A stretch of DNA of 64,000 nt from Microcoleus vaginatus PCC 9802 (GCA_022701275.1 CP031740.1:1871001-1935000), one strand, 5' to 3'. Shown: positions 1-9,737, counted from the stretch's first letter. Translations and numbers: made by a program. The notes: generated by a model from the sequence alone, not told the origin.

Positions 1-174
1 CCGCCCCCCCCGGTCAAACAGCGGCACGTCCAACTGTCTCTCTAAATTTTGCACCTGCAAGCTAACTGCTGGCTGGGATACATAGAGGCTGTCCGCGGCG
101 CGTTTGAAGCTTCCTTCAGAGGCGATCGCCTTGAGAATGCGTAACTGGTCTAAAGTGAAAGGAAGGTCAGACAT
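1..174 (-). CDS. rbcR: RbcR-type LysR transcriptional regulator, N-terminal part
   Basis: The reverse strand from 174 reads into the window edge as [20 protein letters not shown] and continues as a typical LysR winged-helix DNA-binding domain ([17 protein letters not shown], then [18 protein letters not shown]). Only the first 58 codons are present; the effector-binding domain lies outside. LysR proteins with this N-terminus in cyanobacteria are RbcR/Ycf30-type regulators of RuBisCO and CO2-related genes, and they commonly lie near ndhF/ndhD as here. The family is clear from the helix-turn-helix. The RbcR assignment rests on the N-terminal wording and context. The gene is divergent from the NnrU-type gene at 471. 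Confidence 0.85.
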   Translation of the reverse strand, partial: MSDLPFTLDQLRILKAIASEGSFKRAADSLYVSQPAVSLQVQNLERQLDVPLFDRGGR

Positions 175-364
175 ATATCTAAATTGTCAGTAGGTGTAGG
201 GGCGGGTCTTCTGTCAATCTCTGCGGTCAATCGACAACCTGGTTCGATTTGGCGTGAAAAAGTCGGAGTTGACTTCGATGCCAGTCATTTGGCTGCAACA
301 GACGCAACCTTACAGGCAGTTGTACTCGTCCTCTGTCCTCTGTCTTTAGTTGTTATTCGGTCAC

Positions 365-399
365 TAATGACTGATGACTGATGACTAATGACTGATAAC
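365..399. repeat. Heptamer tandem repeat (TGATGAC type)
   Basis: Five consecutive 7-bp units of the form T(G/A)AT(G/A)AC lie in the 296-bp gap between rbcR and the next gene. They match the short tandemly repeated repetitive (STRR) class of cyanobacteria. The rest of the gap (175-470) shows no gene that I can support. Confidence 0.7.
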
Positions 400-470
400 C
401 GCTGAATGCTCCCATAGATACTTTGTGACACAAATTGGCCGAGAATCAATAACTTTTCTTAATATTTGCA

Positions 471-1184
471 ATGACGATCGACTTGGCGCTCGACTCCCAC
501 TTAGTTATTCTGGGCCTGTTACTGGTTTTTGCGATCGCCCACAGCGGTTTAGCAGCCCTCCGGCCCAAAGGTGAAAAGCTGATCGGGCCTAGACTTTACC
601 GCGTTTTTTTTGCCCTTGTCAGTTTGCCGCTAGCCGTCATTCTGATTGTCTACTTTTTCAACCACCGCTACGACGGCGTACAGCTTTGGCAAGTACAGGG
701 CGTCCCCGGAGTTAAACCCGCAGTTTGGATACTGTCAGCAATTTCCTTTCTGTTTCTGTACCCAGCAACTTTCAACCTCCTAGAAATTGCCGCCGTCCAA
801 AAGCCCCAAGTTCACCTCTACGAAACTGGCATCATTCGTATCACCCGTCACCCGCAAATGGTGGGACAAGTGATTTGGTGCGTGGCCCACACCCTGTGGA
901 TTGGCACTAGCTTTACCCTCGTCACTTCCATCGGTTTGGTACTTCACCACCTGTTCGGAGTGTGGCACGGCGACAAGCGGCTTCAGGCTCGTTTTGGAGA
1001 ATCCTTTGAAACCATCAAATCTCGAACCTCAATCATGCCTTTTTTGGCAATCCTACAAAAGCGTCAAACCCTTGATTTGCTTGAGTTTCTGCGCCCTTCC
1101 TATGTAGGGGTTGTCCTTTTTACGGGCCTGCTGTGGGAAATTCATCCTTTTTTGATGCGTGTAACTAGGAACATATACTGGTAG
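471..1184 (+). CDS. NnrU/Z-ISO family membrane protein
   Basis: A 237-residue integral membrane protein with about six hydrophobic segments, beginning MTIDLALDSHLVILGLLLVF. The conserved stretch TGIIRITRHPQMVGQVIWC followed by AHTLWIG is typical of the NnrU family. That family includes plant and cyanobacterial 15-cis-zeta-carotene isomerase (Z-ISO), a haem-dependent enzyme; candidate haem-ligand histidines are visible in RHP, AHTLW and HHLFGVWHGD. NnrU-like proteins sit next to rbcR in several cyanobacteria as I recall, which fits. Carotene isomerase function is possible but unproven; a haem membrane protein of unknown role is the safer statement. Confidence 0.8.
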   Translation: MTIDLALDSHLVILGLLLVFAIAHSGLAALRPKGEKLIGPRLYRVFFALVSLPLAVILIVYFFNHRYDGVQLWQVQGVPGVKPAVWILSAISFLFLYPATFNLLEIAAVQKPQVHLYETGIIRITRHPQMVGQVIWCVAHTLWIGTSFTLVTSIGLVLHHLFGVWHGDKRLQARFGESFETIKSRTSIMPFLAILQKRQTLDLLEFLRPSYVGVVLFTGLLWEIHPFLMRVTRNIYW

Positions 1185-1229
1185 CATGATCCCTAGGATA
1201 GAAAAAAAATTATTAAATTTTGAGGGCTC

Positions 1230-1607
1230 ATGGTGTTGTCGGTTAGCGAACGCACTTTTGCACAAGAGGTGTTTCAAGCCTCTACCCCCGTTTTAGTTCA
1301 CTTTTCGGCTCCTTGGTGCGGTTTGTGCCGCGCGATCGACCCCACCCTTAAGACTTTTGAGGCACAGTGGGCAGAAAAAGTCAAGCTCGTAGGGGTGAAT
1401 GCCGATCAATGTTTCAAGTTAGCCCACACTTATCGGCTGACAAGTCTGCCCACGCTGATTTTGTTTGAGGGCGATAAAGTTCGATTTAGATTGGAAGACT
1501 ACCAAGGACGCGAGGAACTGCGGCGGACTCTGGATTCCTGGATGCTCGCGGCTCACGTAGCTTCCCCATCTCAACGGCTGCAACTTCAGGAAGTCGCCAA
1601 CAGGTAA
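1230..1607 (+). CDS. Thioredoxin family protein with WCGLC active site
   Basis: A 125-residue single thioredoxin fold. The active site reads SAPWCGLCRAIDPTL at about residues 27-41, with the cis-proline loop TSLPTLILF at about 72-80. Canonical thioredoxins have WCGPC; replacing Pro with Leu usually changes redox potential, so the protein may not be a general m-type reductant. There is no signal peptide, so it is likely cytosolic. The start is supported by a GAGGG motif about 5 nt upstream. It lies 45 bp after the NnrU-type gene and could share its transcript. Confidence 0.88.
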   Translation: MVLSVSERTFAQEVFQASTPVLVHFSAPWCGLCRAIDPTLKTFEAQWAEKVKLVGVNADQCFKLAHTYRLTSLPTLILFEGDKVRFRLEDYQGREELRRTLDSWMLAAHVASPSQRLQLQEVANR

Positions 1608-1722
1608 CATCTTTAAGTCCCATAGCTGTTAGAGCCCCGACTTCTTAAAAAATTCGGGGATATAACAGCTATTGTGCCGGTAAGTACAAGATTTAACGAA
1701 TTTAACAGGGGTTAATACCACC

Positions 1723-3171
1723 ATGTCTAATTTAGTTAAGGTTGACTTGCTCGCTGCCTCCGAAGCGGGAAATCTCAAAGCATTAGCACTGTCTAATACA
1801 GAAATTGACGAAAAGCTGCGCTCGGTGCCCGTGTTTGTGATTACAGATGCGGTTGGTGCGCCCCTCATCGCTTCTGTTCCCAAACAAGGTCAGGGTCAAA
1901 CCGGCAATGATTCGGTGACAGGAATTTTTATCAGCCAGCAGGATGCTCAAGCTTTTGTCGATCAACTGAAAACTACAAACCCTCAGTTGGCGGCGTCGGT
2001 GCGCGTCATGCCGGTGTCGCTGAGCGAAATTTACCAGCTTTCTCAAGCAAATAAAGGCAAGCCGGAGGAGATCCAATTTTCTTTCGTTCCGGCTCCGCAG
2101 CAGGTGCAGTCGGCTAAAACTGTACTTCAGCAGACTGGTCAACAGGTTAACGAGTTCAACGGTGTACCTCTGTTTGTTGCCAGAGGTGGCCCGGAAAATG
2201 GTTATTTGACGATTCAGCGGGGTCAGCAAGAGGTAATTCCCTTGTTTTTTAACAAGGAGGATTTGCAGGGAATGGTCGATCGTTTTAAGCAGCAGCAGCC
2301 CAACGTGACAGCCACAATAAAGATTGAGGTGGTTAACTTGGAGAGCGTTTTGGAAGCTTTGCGTACTGAGGACGACCCGTTCTTGACCCAAATGATTTTG
2401 ATTCCGTCGCGGGAGTCGCTGGATTTTGTGCGCCAGCTTTCTGGAATTATCACAGACTTTGAGCAGTTGAGCGTTTTTAATAAGTTATTGACTGCATCCG
2501 CTAGCGGAGATTTTTTTGACTTAACTCTTGGCAATGATTTATTTCAAATACCTCCAAACAGTGCGACTCAATTTCCTGGCGGCGTGCGAGCCTTAGACGG
2601 TAACGATACCGTGAGTGGTTCATCAGATGATGATGTAATTAATGGGAATGCTGAAAATGATGTGCTGCGCGGCGGCGCTGGTAGCGACTTGCTGCGGGGT
2701 GGCAAAGGCAGCGATTTAATTTTTGGAGATGAAGGCAGCGATCTGCTCACCGGCGGTCAAGATAATGATAGTCTAGACGGCGGAAGTGGCAGTGATTTTT
2801 TGCGGGGAGGTAGAGAAAATGATAGTCTCAACGGCGACGAAGGCAATGATTTTTTATTAGGCGATGCAGGTTTTGACATTCTTACTGGCGGCGGCGAAAT
2901 AGATACTTTTATTATCAAAACGGATGTTGAGGCAGGGGGGCGGGATGCAAATTCCGCCGATCAAATTACCGATTTAAATCAAGGGGATAGAATTGCGATC
3001 GCAGGCAGTATCACTCTTAATGACCTCAATTTCAATGCGGAGGGTGCAAACACGCTAATCTTGTTAGCAAATGGCGACATTTTAGCGAATGTTTTAAATG
3101 CAGCACCGGCAACTGTTCGCAGTTCCACATTCATCGCATCCACTACAGATTCGATTCTAAACTTGGGGTAA
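1723..3171 (+). CDS. Tic22-like domain fused to RTX calcium-binding repeats
   Basis: 482 residues in two parts. Residues 1 to about 235 resemble the Tic22 family: two similar halves, each with a VPVFVITDAVGAPL or VPLFVARGG type strand, then SQQDAQAFVDQL or NKEDLQGMVDRF. Tic22 in cyanobacteria is a periplasmic/thylakoid-associated chaperone-like protein. Residues about 280-400 are tandem glycine/aspartate nonapeptides (GGAGSDLLRGG, GGSGSDFLRGG, GDEGNDFLLGD), the RTX calcium-binding beta-roll of type I secreted proteins. They are followed by a serralysin-like C-terminal segment (ADQITDLNQGDRIAIAG). No N-terminal signal peptide is seen, consistent with type I export through a C-terminal signal. 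The combination is unusual. Domain calls are by eye. Confidence 0.75.
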   Translation: MSNLVKVDLLAASEAGNLKALALSNTEIDEKLRSVPVFVITDAVGAPLIASVPKQGQGQTGNDSVTGIFISQQDAQAFVDQLKTTNPQLAASVRVMPVSLSEIYQLSQANKGKPEEIQFSFVPAPQQVQSAKTVLQQTGQQVNEFNGVPLFVARGGPENGYLTIQRGQQEVIPLFFNKEDLQGMVDRFKQQQPNVTATIKIEVVNLESVLEALRTEDDPFLTQMILIPSRESLDFVRQLSGIITDFEQLSVFNKLLTASASGDFFDLTLGNDLFQIPPNSATQFPGGVRALDGNDTVSGSSDDDVINGNAENDVLRGGAGSDLLRGGKGSDLIFGDEGSDLLTGGQDNDSLDGGSGSDFLRGGRENDSLNGDEGNDFLLGDAGFDILTGGGEIDTFIIKTDVEAGGRDANSADQITDLNQGDRIAIAGSITLNDLNFNAEGANTLILLANGDILANVLNAAPATVRSSTFIASTTDSILNLG

Positions 3172-3201
3172 TCGCGATCGACCGCTCCGGCGCATTGATT
3201 C

Positions 3202-3226
3202 ATCCCGACCCCTGTCGGGGTGGGAT
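3202..3226 (+). terminator. GC-rich hairpin after the Tic22-RTX gene
   Basis: An imperfect hairpin (ATCCCGACCCC / CGGGGTGGGAT with a 3-nt loop) begins 30 bp after the stop codon. It is followed only by a weak T stretch, so terminator function is tentative. Confidence 0.35.
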
Positions 3227-3385
3227 TTCTGGGACATTAATGTGTAAAAACCCAAATCGATAACGCGCCCAACTCGGCATACTTCAAAAAAAATCAAGCA
3301 TTTATGCCCAGTCGGGCAGGCGTGTGCCACAATTTGTAAAGAATTGTGGCAATATCTAGTAGAAACTTTAAACTACCTATCAGTC

Positions 3386-5431
3386 ATGGAACTGCTTTAT
3401 CAATACGCTTGGCTGATTCCAGTCCTGCCGCTGGCAGGCGCAATGCTAGTAGGTCTAGGCTTAATCACCTTTAACCAGGCAACCAACAAACTCCGACAAG
3501 CGAATGCGATATTAATCGTCTCCGCACTCGGAGGGTCAATGGTACTCTCTTTCGCATTGCTGTGGAGTCAACTACAGGGCCACGCACCCTACACCCGCAG
3601 TATTCAGTGGGCTTCTGCAGGCGACTTCTCGCTGAATATGGGCTATATTATCGACCCCCTAACGTCGGTGATGCTGGCGATCGTAACCACGGTCGCCTTT
3701 TTGGTGATGATTTACACCGACGGTTACATGGCTCACGATGACGGGTACGTGCGCTTTTACGCCTACCTGAGCATCTTCAGCGCGTCGATGTTGGGTCTGG
3801 TAATCAGCCCGAACATCGTTCAGATTTACATTTTTTGGGAACTCGTGGGTATGTGTTCATACCTGCTAGTCGGATTTTGGTACGATCGCAAACCCGCTGC
3901 TGACGCTTGCCAAAAAGCTTTTGTCACCAACCGCGTCGGCGACTTCGGCCTACTGCTGGGCATCCTCGGCATTTACTGGGCCACCGGCAGCTTTGAATTT
4001 GACGTGATGGGCGAACGCCTGCACTCCTTAGTCGAATCCGGTGCTCTTTCGGCGACTCTGGCGACAATCTTCGGCGTCCTCATATTTTTGGGACCAGCAG
4101 CCAAATCCGCTCAATTCCCCCTCCACGTCTGGCTGCCAGACGCAATGGAAGGCCCGACACCGATTTCGGCCTTAATCCACGCCGCAACAATGGTAGCCGC
4201 CGGCGTATTCCTGATCGCTCGGATGTACCCGGTGTTTGAAGGGCTGCCGGCAGTCATGAATTTGATCGCCTGCACCGGCTGTTTTACGGCATTTATGGGT
4301 GCTTCGATCGCGATTACCCAAAATGACATCAAAAAAGGCCTCGCCTACTCCACCATCTCCCAACTCGGCTACATGGTGATGGCAATGGGGGTCGGCGCTT
4401 ACAGTGCCGGACTTTTCCACTTGATGACTCACGCTTATTTCAAAGCAATGCTGTTCCTGTGTTCAGGTTCAGTCATTCACGGGATGGAAGCAGTTGTAGG
4501 CCACAACCCCGCTCTCGCTCAAGATATGCGAGTCATGGGCGGCTTGCGGAAGTATATGCCCATTACCTCTGCTTGCTTTTTAATCGGAAATTTGGCAATC
4601 TGCGGAATTCCGCCGTTTGCTGGTTTTTGGTCAAAAGACGAAATCCTCGCCAGCGCCTTCGCAGCAAATCCCGCTCTGTGGGCTGTTAGCTGGCTGACGG
4701 CGGGGATGACCGCGTTTTATATGTTCCGGATGTATTTCAGCACCTTTGAGGGCGAATTCCGGGGCAATAACAATGCTATCAAACAGCAACTTCTGCAACC
4801 GGGTTTAGTTTTCGGCCCCGGAGCGATGAACGTTAAGGAATTGGCATCAACTGGCGAAAGTCACGACGAACAGGACCATTTACCTCACGAATCTCCTCTG
4901 ACAATGGCTCTGCCGTTAGTGTTGCTGGCCGTACCTTCTGTGTTTATCGGTTTTCTGGGTACGCCGTTTGCCAATTATTTCGAGCAGTTTGTTCGCGCTC
5001 CTGGCGAGTCTCTCGAAGAAGTTTTGGAACACGCTGCTGAGTTCAATTTGACGGAATTTTTGATTATGGGCGGAAGCTCTGTAGGTATTGCTTTGCTGGG
5101 CATTACTTTGGCTTCTCTGATGTATTTGAGCCGTAAAATTGACGCAAGTGCGATCGCCCAAAAAATCAAACCGCTTTACGAGTTCTCCCTTAACAAGTGG
5201 TATCTCGACGATATCAACGAATTTCTCTTTGTCAAAGGCAGCCGCCGTTTAGCGCGGCAAGTCATGGAAGTGGATTTGCGAGTCGTCGATGGTGTCGTAA
5301 ACTTAACAGGGCTTATCACCCTGGTTAGCGGCGAAGGTTTGAAATACTTTGAGAGCGGTCGCGCTCAATTTTATGCCCTGATTGTGTTTGTCGCAGTTCT
5401 GGGTTTTGCGATCGTTTCTGGAGTTAGTTAA
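3386..5431 (+). CDS. ndhF: NAD(P)H-quinone oxidoreductase subunit 5 (NdhF1)
   Basis: Large antiporter-like subunit of the NDH-1 complex in the thylakoid membrane, which pumps protons during respiration and cyclic electron flow. The sequence follows cyanobacterial NdhF1 over its whole length, with landmarks NIVQIYIFWELVGMCSYLL, FPLHVWLPDAMEGPTPISAL and NDIKKGLAYSTISQLGYM. The C-terminal lateral-helix region NKWYLDDINEF is also present. I place the start at the ATG at 3386 (MELLYQYAWLIPVLPLAG), the usual NdhF1 N-terminus. An in-frame TTG at 3344 would add 14 residues with no family support. It lies 455 bp upstream of ndhD, forming the usual NdhF1/NdhD1 pair of NDH-1L. Confidence 0.97.
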   Translation: MELLYQYAWLIPVLPLAGAMLVGLGLITFNQATNKLRQANAILIVSALGGSMVLSFALLWSQLQGHAPYTRSIQWASAGDFSLNMGYIIDPLTSVMLAIVTTVAFLVMIYTDGYMAHDDGYVRFYAYLSIFSASMLGLVISPNIVQIYIFWELVGMCSYLLVGFWYDRKPAADACQKAFVTNRVGDFGLLLGILGIYWATGSFEFDVMGERLHSLVESGALSATLATIFGVLIFLGPAAKSAQFPLHVWLPDAMEGPTPISALIHAATMVAAGVFLIARMYPVFEGLPAVMNLIACTGCFTAFMGASIAITQNDIKKGLAYSTISQLGYMVMAMGVGAYSAGLFHLMTHAYFKAMLFLCSGSVIHGMEAVVGHNPALAQDMRVMGGLRKYMPITSACFLIGNLAICGIPPFAGFWSKDEILASAFAANPALWAVSWLTAGMTAFYMFRMYFSTFEGEFRGNNNAIKQQLLQPGLVFGPGAMNVKELASTGESHDEQDHLPHESPLTMALPLVLLAVPSVFIGFLGTPFANYFEQFVRAPGESLEEVLEHAAEFNLTEFLIMGGSSVGIALLGITLASLMYLSRKIDASAIAQKIKPLYEFSLNKWYLDDINEFLFVKGSRRLARQVMEVDLRVVDGVVNLTGLITLVSGEGLKYFESGRAQFYALIVFVAVLGFAIVSGVS

Positions 5432-5509
5432 ATCTTTAGGGACACGGCCTGGTCCATTGGTGCCCACTTAATGTCAAACCGACCGTATCTCTTGTTTGTC
5501 TCGAAGTCT

Positions 5510-5594
5510 AGATCCCCCCTAACCCCCCTTGATAAGGGGGGAACAAGAGTATTCTCTCAAAGTCCCCCTTCTTAAGGGGGATTTAGGGGGATCT
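5510..5594. repeat. Nested inverted repeat of CCCCCT/AGGGGG type
   Basis: In the ndhF-ndhD gap an outer inverted repeat (AGATCCCCC(C)TAA ... TTAGGGGGATCT) encloses two smaller CCCCCTT/AAGGGGG hairpins. This kind of repeat is abundant between genes in filamentous cyanobacteria and may act in RNA folding or processing. The remainder of the gap (5432-5885) is AT-rich with no gene visible; it presumably holds the ndhD promoter. Confidence 0.8.
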
Positions 5595-5885
5595 GAACTG
5601 GGCAAGCAACGAAAGATACAAAAGTTTTTAGGCTTAAGTTTACACGCTTTGGGCATTGCCGTATCCCCACTAGGAGATATTTGAAGAAATGGTATTAGGT
5701 TAATAAATCACAATTGACAATTAGCTAGTAGAAATAAATCTTTCATTAAAATTCACTGTTGCGATCGCATAATTTGTCCAAATAATAGCAAAAAAAAATG
5801 TTCCGTCTAAAGAAAGTATAAAATTTAGGCTAAAATTGCCAAAATGTGTTTAAACCTAATAACTGATGGATCATTTTAAAACGCA

Positions 5886-7472
5886 ATGGATACAGCTAAC
5901 TTTCCCTGGTTAACAACAACAATTCTGTTTCCCATTGCTGCGTCCTTGCTGATTCCTTTAATTCCCGATAAGGATGGCAAGACGGTGCGGTGGTATGCCC
6001 TAATTGTGGGTTTGATCGACTTTGCCCTACTTGTTTACGCTTTTTACACTCAGTACGACTTCAGCAATCCAGATTTGCAACTGGTAGAAAGTTATACTTG
6101 GGTGCAGCAACTCGATTTGAATTGGTCTGTGGGTGCTGACGGTTTATCGATGCCGCTGATTTTGCTGACTGGTTTTATTACTACGCTGGCTACTTTAGCA
6201 GCTTGGCCGGTCACATTTAAACCGAAGCTTTTTTACTTTTTGATGCTGACAATGTACGGCGGCCAAATCGCAGTTTTTGCCGTACAGGATATGTTGCTGT
6301 TTTTCCTAGTTTGGGAACTGGAATTAGTCCCGATTTACCTGATTTTGTCAATCTGGGGCGGCAAAAAACGCCTCTACGCAGCAACTAAGTTTATTCTATA
6401 CACCGCAGGCGGTTCGCTGTTTATTTTGCTGGGCGGGCTGACGATGGCGTTTTACGGCGATACTGTGACTTTCGATATGCGGGCGATCGCAGCTAAAGAT
6501 TACGCCCCCAATGTAGAATTGCTCCTGTACACAGGTTTCTTGATAGCTTACGGCGTCAAACTGCCGATTTTTCCACTGCACACTTGGCTCCCTGACGCTC
6601 ACGGCGAAGCAACGGCACCCGCCCACATGTTGCTAGCAGGAATTCTCCTAAAAATGGGCGGCTACGCTTTACTGCGGATGAATGCGGGAATGCTCCCGGA
6701 TGCTCACGCTACCTTCGCACCCATCTTGGTAATTTTGGGTGTGGTTAACATTGTTTACGCGGCATTAACTTCTTTTGCTCAGCGAAATTTGAAGCGGAAA
6801 ATTGCTTATTCTTCGATTTCGCACATGGGGTTTGTGTTAATCGGGATAGCTTCGTTTACCGATTTGGGTGTTAGCGGTGCAATGCTGCAAATGGTTTCCC
6901 ACGGTTTAATCGGGGCGAGTTTGTTCTTTATGGTGGGTTGCACTTACGATCGCACTCACACGCTCATGCTGGACGAAATGGGCGGTGTAGGACAGAAAAT
7001 GCGTAAGGTTTTCGCCATGTGGACTGCTTGTTCTATGGCTTCTTTGGCTTTGCCGGGAATGAGCGGTTTTGTAGCAGAATTGATGGTGTTTGTAGGTTTT
7101 GCAACCAGCGATGCTTACAATCCTGTTTTTAAGGTTTGTGTGGTATTTCTAGCTGCTGTAGGGGTGATTTTGACTCCGATTTACCTGCTGTCGATGCTGC
7201 GTGAAATCTTCTACGGCCCTGAGAATAAGGAATTGTCGGAACACGAGGAATTGGTGGATGCGGAACCGCGAGAAGTGTTTATTATTGCGGCTCTGTTAGT
7301 GCCGATTATTGGCATTGGTTTGTATCCGAAGATGCTGACTCAGGTGTACGATGCGACTACTGTACAGTTGACTGCAAAATTGCGCGATTCTGTGCCGTCG
7401 CTTGTGGCTAAGGCTGCTACGGATAAAACTCTGTCTCTGCGTGCTCCGGCGATCGAGCCGAGTAAGTTGTGA
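5886..7472 (+). CDS. ndhD: NAD(P)H-quinone oxidoreductase subunit 4 (NdhD1)
   Basis: 528-residue multi-spanning antiporter-like NDH-1 subunit. It matches NdhD1 from the N-terminus ([20 protein letters not shown]) through [52 protein letters not shown] and [18 protein letters not shown]. The lysine in KLPIFPLH and the glutamate in VWELE are the conserved proton-channel residues of this family. The length is normal. It acts with NdhF in the membrane arm of NDH-1L. A clear intrinsic terminator follows at 7491-7543, so the unit ends here. Confidence 0.97.
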   Translation: MDTANFPWLTTTILFPIAASLLIPLIPDKDGKTVRWYALIVGLIDFALLVYAFYTQYDFSNPDLQLVESYTWVQQLDLNWSVGADGLSMPLILLTGFITTLATLAAWPVTFKPKLFYFLMLTMYGGQIAVFAVQDMLLFFLVWELELVPIYLILSIWGGKKRLYAATKFILYTAGGSLFILLGGLTMAFYGDTVTFDMRAIAAKDYAPNVELLLYTGFLIAYGVKLPIFPLHTWLPDAHGEATAPAHMLLAGILLKMGGYALLRMNAGMLPDAHATFAPILVILGVVNIVYAALTSFAQRNLKRKIAYSSISHMGFVLIGIASFTDLGVSGAMLQMVSHGLIGASLFFMVGCTYDRTHTLMLDEMGGVGQKMRKVFAMWTACSMASLALPGMSGFVAELMVFVGFATSDAYNPVFKVCVVFLAAVGVILTPIYLLSMLREIFYGPENKELSEHEELVDAEPREVFIIAALLVPIIGIGLYPKMLTQVYDATTVQLTAKLRDSVPSLVAKAATDKTLSLRAPAIEPSKL

Positions 7473-7490
7473 TTTGAACTGGATTTAGCA

Positions 7491-7543
7491 AGAAAACCCC
7501 CAAACGATTGTAAAGATAGGTTTTGGGGGTTTTCTATTTTTTT
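7491..7543 (+). terminator. Intrinsic terminator of ndhD
   Basis: Perfect stem AGAAAACCCCCAAA / TTTGGGGGTTTTCT with a loop of about 17 nt, followed by a T-rich run. It starts 19 bp after the ndhD stop codon. Confidence 0.85.
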
Positions 7544-7639
7544 TCGGTGGGGCGATCGAGGCAAATCAAGGTTAGAATCTCAGTAATGTTGGCTTATTTT
7601 AAAGCTTTCAAGACCTCTCATCTACTAGATTCCTAAAAA

Positions 7640-9598
7640 ATGACAGATAAAAGAAAAACTCAACTTGGCTACTTCATAGATTTTAAGCTTTGGCAAGATG
7701 CTTTGAAACTTTTAAGATTTGAAATTAAGCAAAAGCAATCTAACAGGCATTTCAATACTTTAAGTATGTTTTATTATGAAAAGCTTGATGCAGCCTGTCT
7801 AGATGCTGAGCCTCAAACTTATTTCCAAACTAAGATAGCAAGTAGCCTCTTTTATGGCTTAAAAAAAGAATTTGCTGTCTTCTCTTATGTAATACCTAAA
7901 ACTGGTCTTGGACTACGTGACTATAAATTTTTTACTTACCCAATGCGAGCGGTTTACTATGCAGTTGGGCTTTACTTACTAAAGCTCTCGCAGGAATTTA
8001 TAATTGAGACTCATAAAAAAGTAAACAGAATAGAAGCTTTTTATGGAGGCAATCTAAATTATAAAGCTCACGAGCTACAAATTACAGCAACAAACATTTA
8101 CTACCGTAGCTTTCATGAACAATTCAAACAAAGAATTAAAGAAGAAACCATAAGCGGAAATCAAGACAAATTTATTTTACAGCTAGATATTGAAAACTAT
8201 TTCAACGAAATATCAATTCCAAAGTTACTTCATTTTTTGCATACTTATGTAAAACCCAGTATGCAGGCGAGTATGGCATATGACTCCTTCACACGTGAAC
8301 AAATTGTTTGTCTATTTCAATTCATTGCTAACGGAAAATCTTCTGGCATTCCTCAGTCAGATAACAATGTCATATCTAGCTTTATTGGTTACTTGTATCT
8401 AGTCTTTGGCGATTTACTTATAGATGATGTGTTGAAAAACTGTACCGCTATTATTGATTTTTATAAAATTATCAGATATACAGATGACATTTATATATCG
8501 ATCACCTTTAAGCATGGGATTAGCCATGAAGATCAAGGTATTCTAATTCATTCAATAGCATCTCAAATTTCGGAACTTTTATACAGCCGCTTAAATCTTA
8601 AGCTTAACTTAAAGACGAGGCTCTATCGCATGGCAAAGCAAGATGAAAAAGAAGAACTTCTTAAAAAAATTCGTAGAGCGTATCCTAGCGATGAATACAC
8701 TAATATTAGTGAAAAAGAGGAAGAACATAAAAGCAAAGAGACTGAAGTCAGCACTGAAACACCACAAGAAAAGCTAAATAAAGTATTTAAAGAATTAAGA
8801 CAAATTAAAAAGTCGAGAGTTGAAGACTACTTCATACGAGATCGAGATAGTTCAACTCAAGATGAAATTTTACAATCAGTTTTTGATAAGAGCGTAGAAC
8901 AGATTCTTAACAAACCAGAAAATAAAAAAGAAATACGCTCTATATTCAATAAGTTTAACTTTGATTTAGTTAAGGTTAAGCCTCTTGAAATCCTAGTTGT
9001 TCTTCTTAAAGATGAAGTATCTCTAGATAATTTTAAGAATTTCTGCCTTCGTAAAAATATTATTACAATAAGCGATGCAGATTTGATAATTAAATTTTTA
9101 TCTCAGACCAATTTTGGCGAGGATAAACTACTTTGGAAGCTCAAACAAAATGCTCATATGAATGATATTATTGATGTATTCATTGAGGGAAAACTTAATT
9201 GCAGTAGCCCTGGATATTATAGGTTAGCCTGTATGCAAATGCATCAAATTGCAGTAATGCCAGAGGTGATTGAGCAAACTAGATTGAGAGTATTAAGTGA
9301 AAAAGAAAGCTCTTATTCTGTTGCGCTTAACCATCTGCTTAATGAAATTCATGCGGTATGTATAAAGAAAGAAAATGCAATTAATAAAAATTATGATGTT
9401 AATGATGTGATTAAATTTCTTCATTTAAATAATGTTCCACATGAGATCTGTATAAAGATCAGAAATTTGTTTGATCGTAGAAACTCTAATAGTATTTCGC
9501 ATCCTGGTTCTGATGATAGCCTTGCTTGGGAAGTTACACAAGAAGAGTATTGGGATTATCATGAAAACGTTGGTAAGTGTTTAGATTTTCTGCTGTAG
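7640..9598 (+). CDS. AbiA-like reverse transcriptase with C-terminal HEPN motif (candidate phage defence)
   Basis: 652 residues, clearly more AT-rich than its neighbours. RT core: motif A FILQLDIENYFNEIS (catalytic Asp about 182), motif B as SSGIPQSDNNVISSF in place of the usual LPQG, and motif C IIRYTDDIYISITF (Asp pair about 281-282). After a charged helical middle (about 330-440) there is a long helical region. The end reads DRRNSNSISHPG (about 612-622), fitting the HEPN RNase motif R-x4-6-H. RT plus helical domain plus terminal HEPN, at about 630-650 residues, is the architecture of AbiA-type abortive infection proteins. Those RTs are known (AbiK, AbiA class) to synthesise DNA without a template and block phage. 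No partner gene is adjacent, which also fits AbiA. Assignment is by motif, not search. Confidence 0.8.
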   Translation: MTDKRKTQLGYFIDFKLWQDALKLLRFEIKQKQSNRHFNTLSMFYYEKLDAACLDAEPQTYFQTKIASSLFYGLKKEFAVFSYVIPKTGLGLRDYKFFTYPMRAVYYAVGLYLLKLSQEFIIETHKKVNRIEAFYGGNLNYKAHELQITATNIYYRSFHEQFKQRIKEETISGNQDKFILQLDIENYFNEISIPKLLHFLHTYVKPSMQASMAYDSFTREQIVCLFQFIANGKSSGIPQSDNNVISSFIGYLYLVFGDLLIDDVLKNCTAIIDFYKIIRYTDDIYISITFKHGISHEDQGILIHSIASQISELLYSRLNLKLNLKTRLYRMAKQDEKEELLKKIRRAYPSDEYTNISEKEEEHKSKETEVSTETPQEKLNKVFKELRQIKKSRVEDYFIRDRDSSTQDEILQSVFDKSVEQILNKPENKKEIRSIFNKFNFDLVKVKPLEILVVLLKDEVSLDNFKNFCLRKNIITISDADLIIKFLSQTNFGEDKLLWKLKQNAHMNDIIDVFIEGKLNCSSPGYYRLACMQMHQIAVMPEVIEQTRLRVLSEKESSYSVALNHLLNEIHAVCIKKENAINKNYDVNDVIKFLHLNNVPHEICIKIRNLFDRRNSNSISHPGSDDSLAWEVTQEEYWDYHENVGKCLDFLL

Positions 9599-9737
9599 CA
9601 AATGGCTGCTAGGTGAGTTACGAATAATATGTTGAGCAGCCAGCAGGATAACAAGACGATGGATCGGAATAATATTGAGAGCTTTTTCGTCTAGTTTTTA
9701 AGTTTATTTGCCACGGCTCAACTCTGCCGTTATCCTT

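Noticed and set aside
184..381. 65-codon frame after rbcR
   Set aside because: Ends in the heptamer repeat; no start context or motif.
1783..2391. 202-codon open frame on the - strand
   Set aside because: Antisense to the Tic22-RTX gene, which has clear domains; no family features in the reverse frame.
7640..9598. Group II intron or retron reverse transcriptase
   Set aside because: No maturase/HNH domain, no intron RNA ends or msr/msd-like structure seen; motif B and the HEPN end point to the Abi class.
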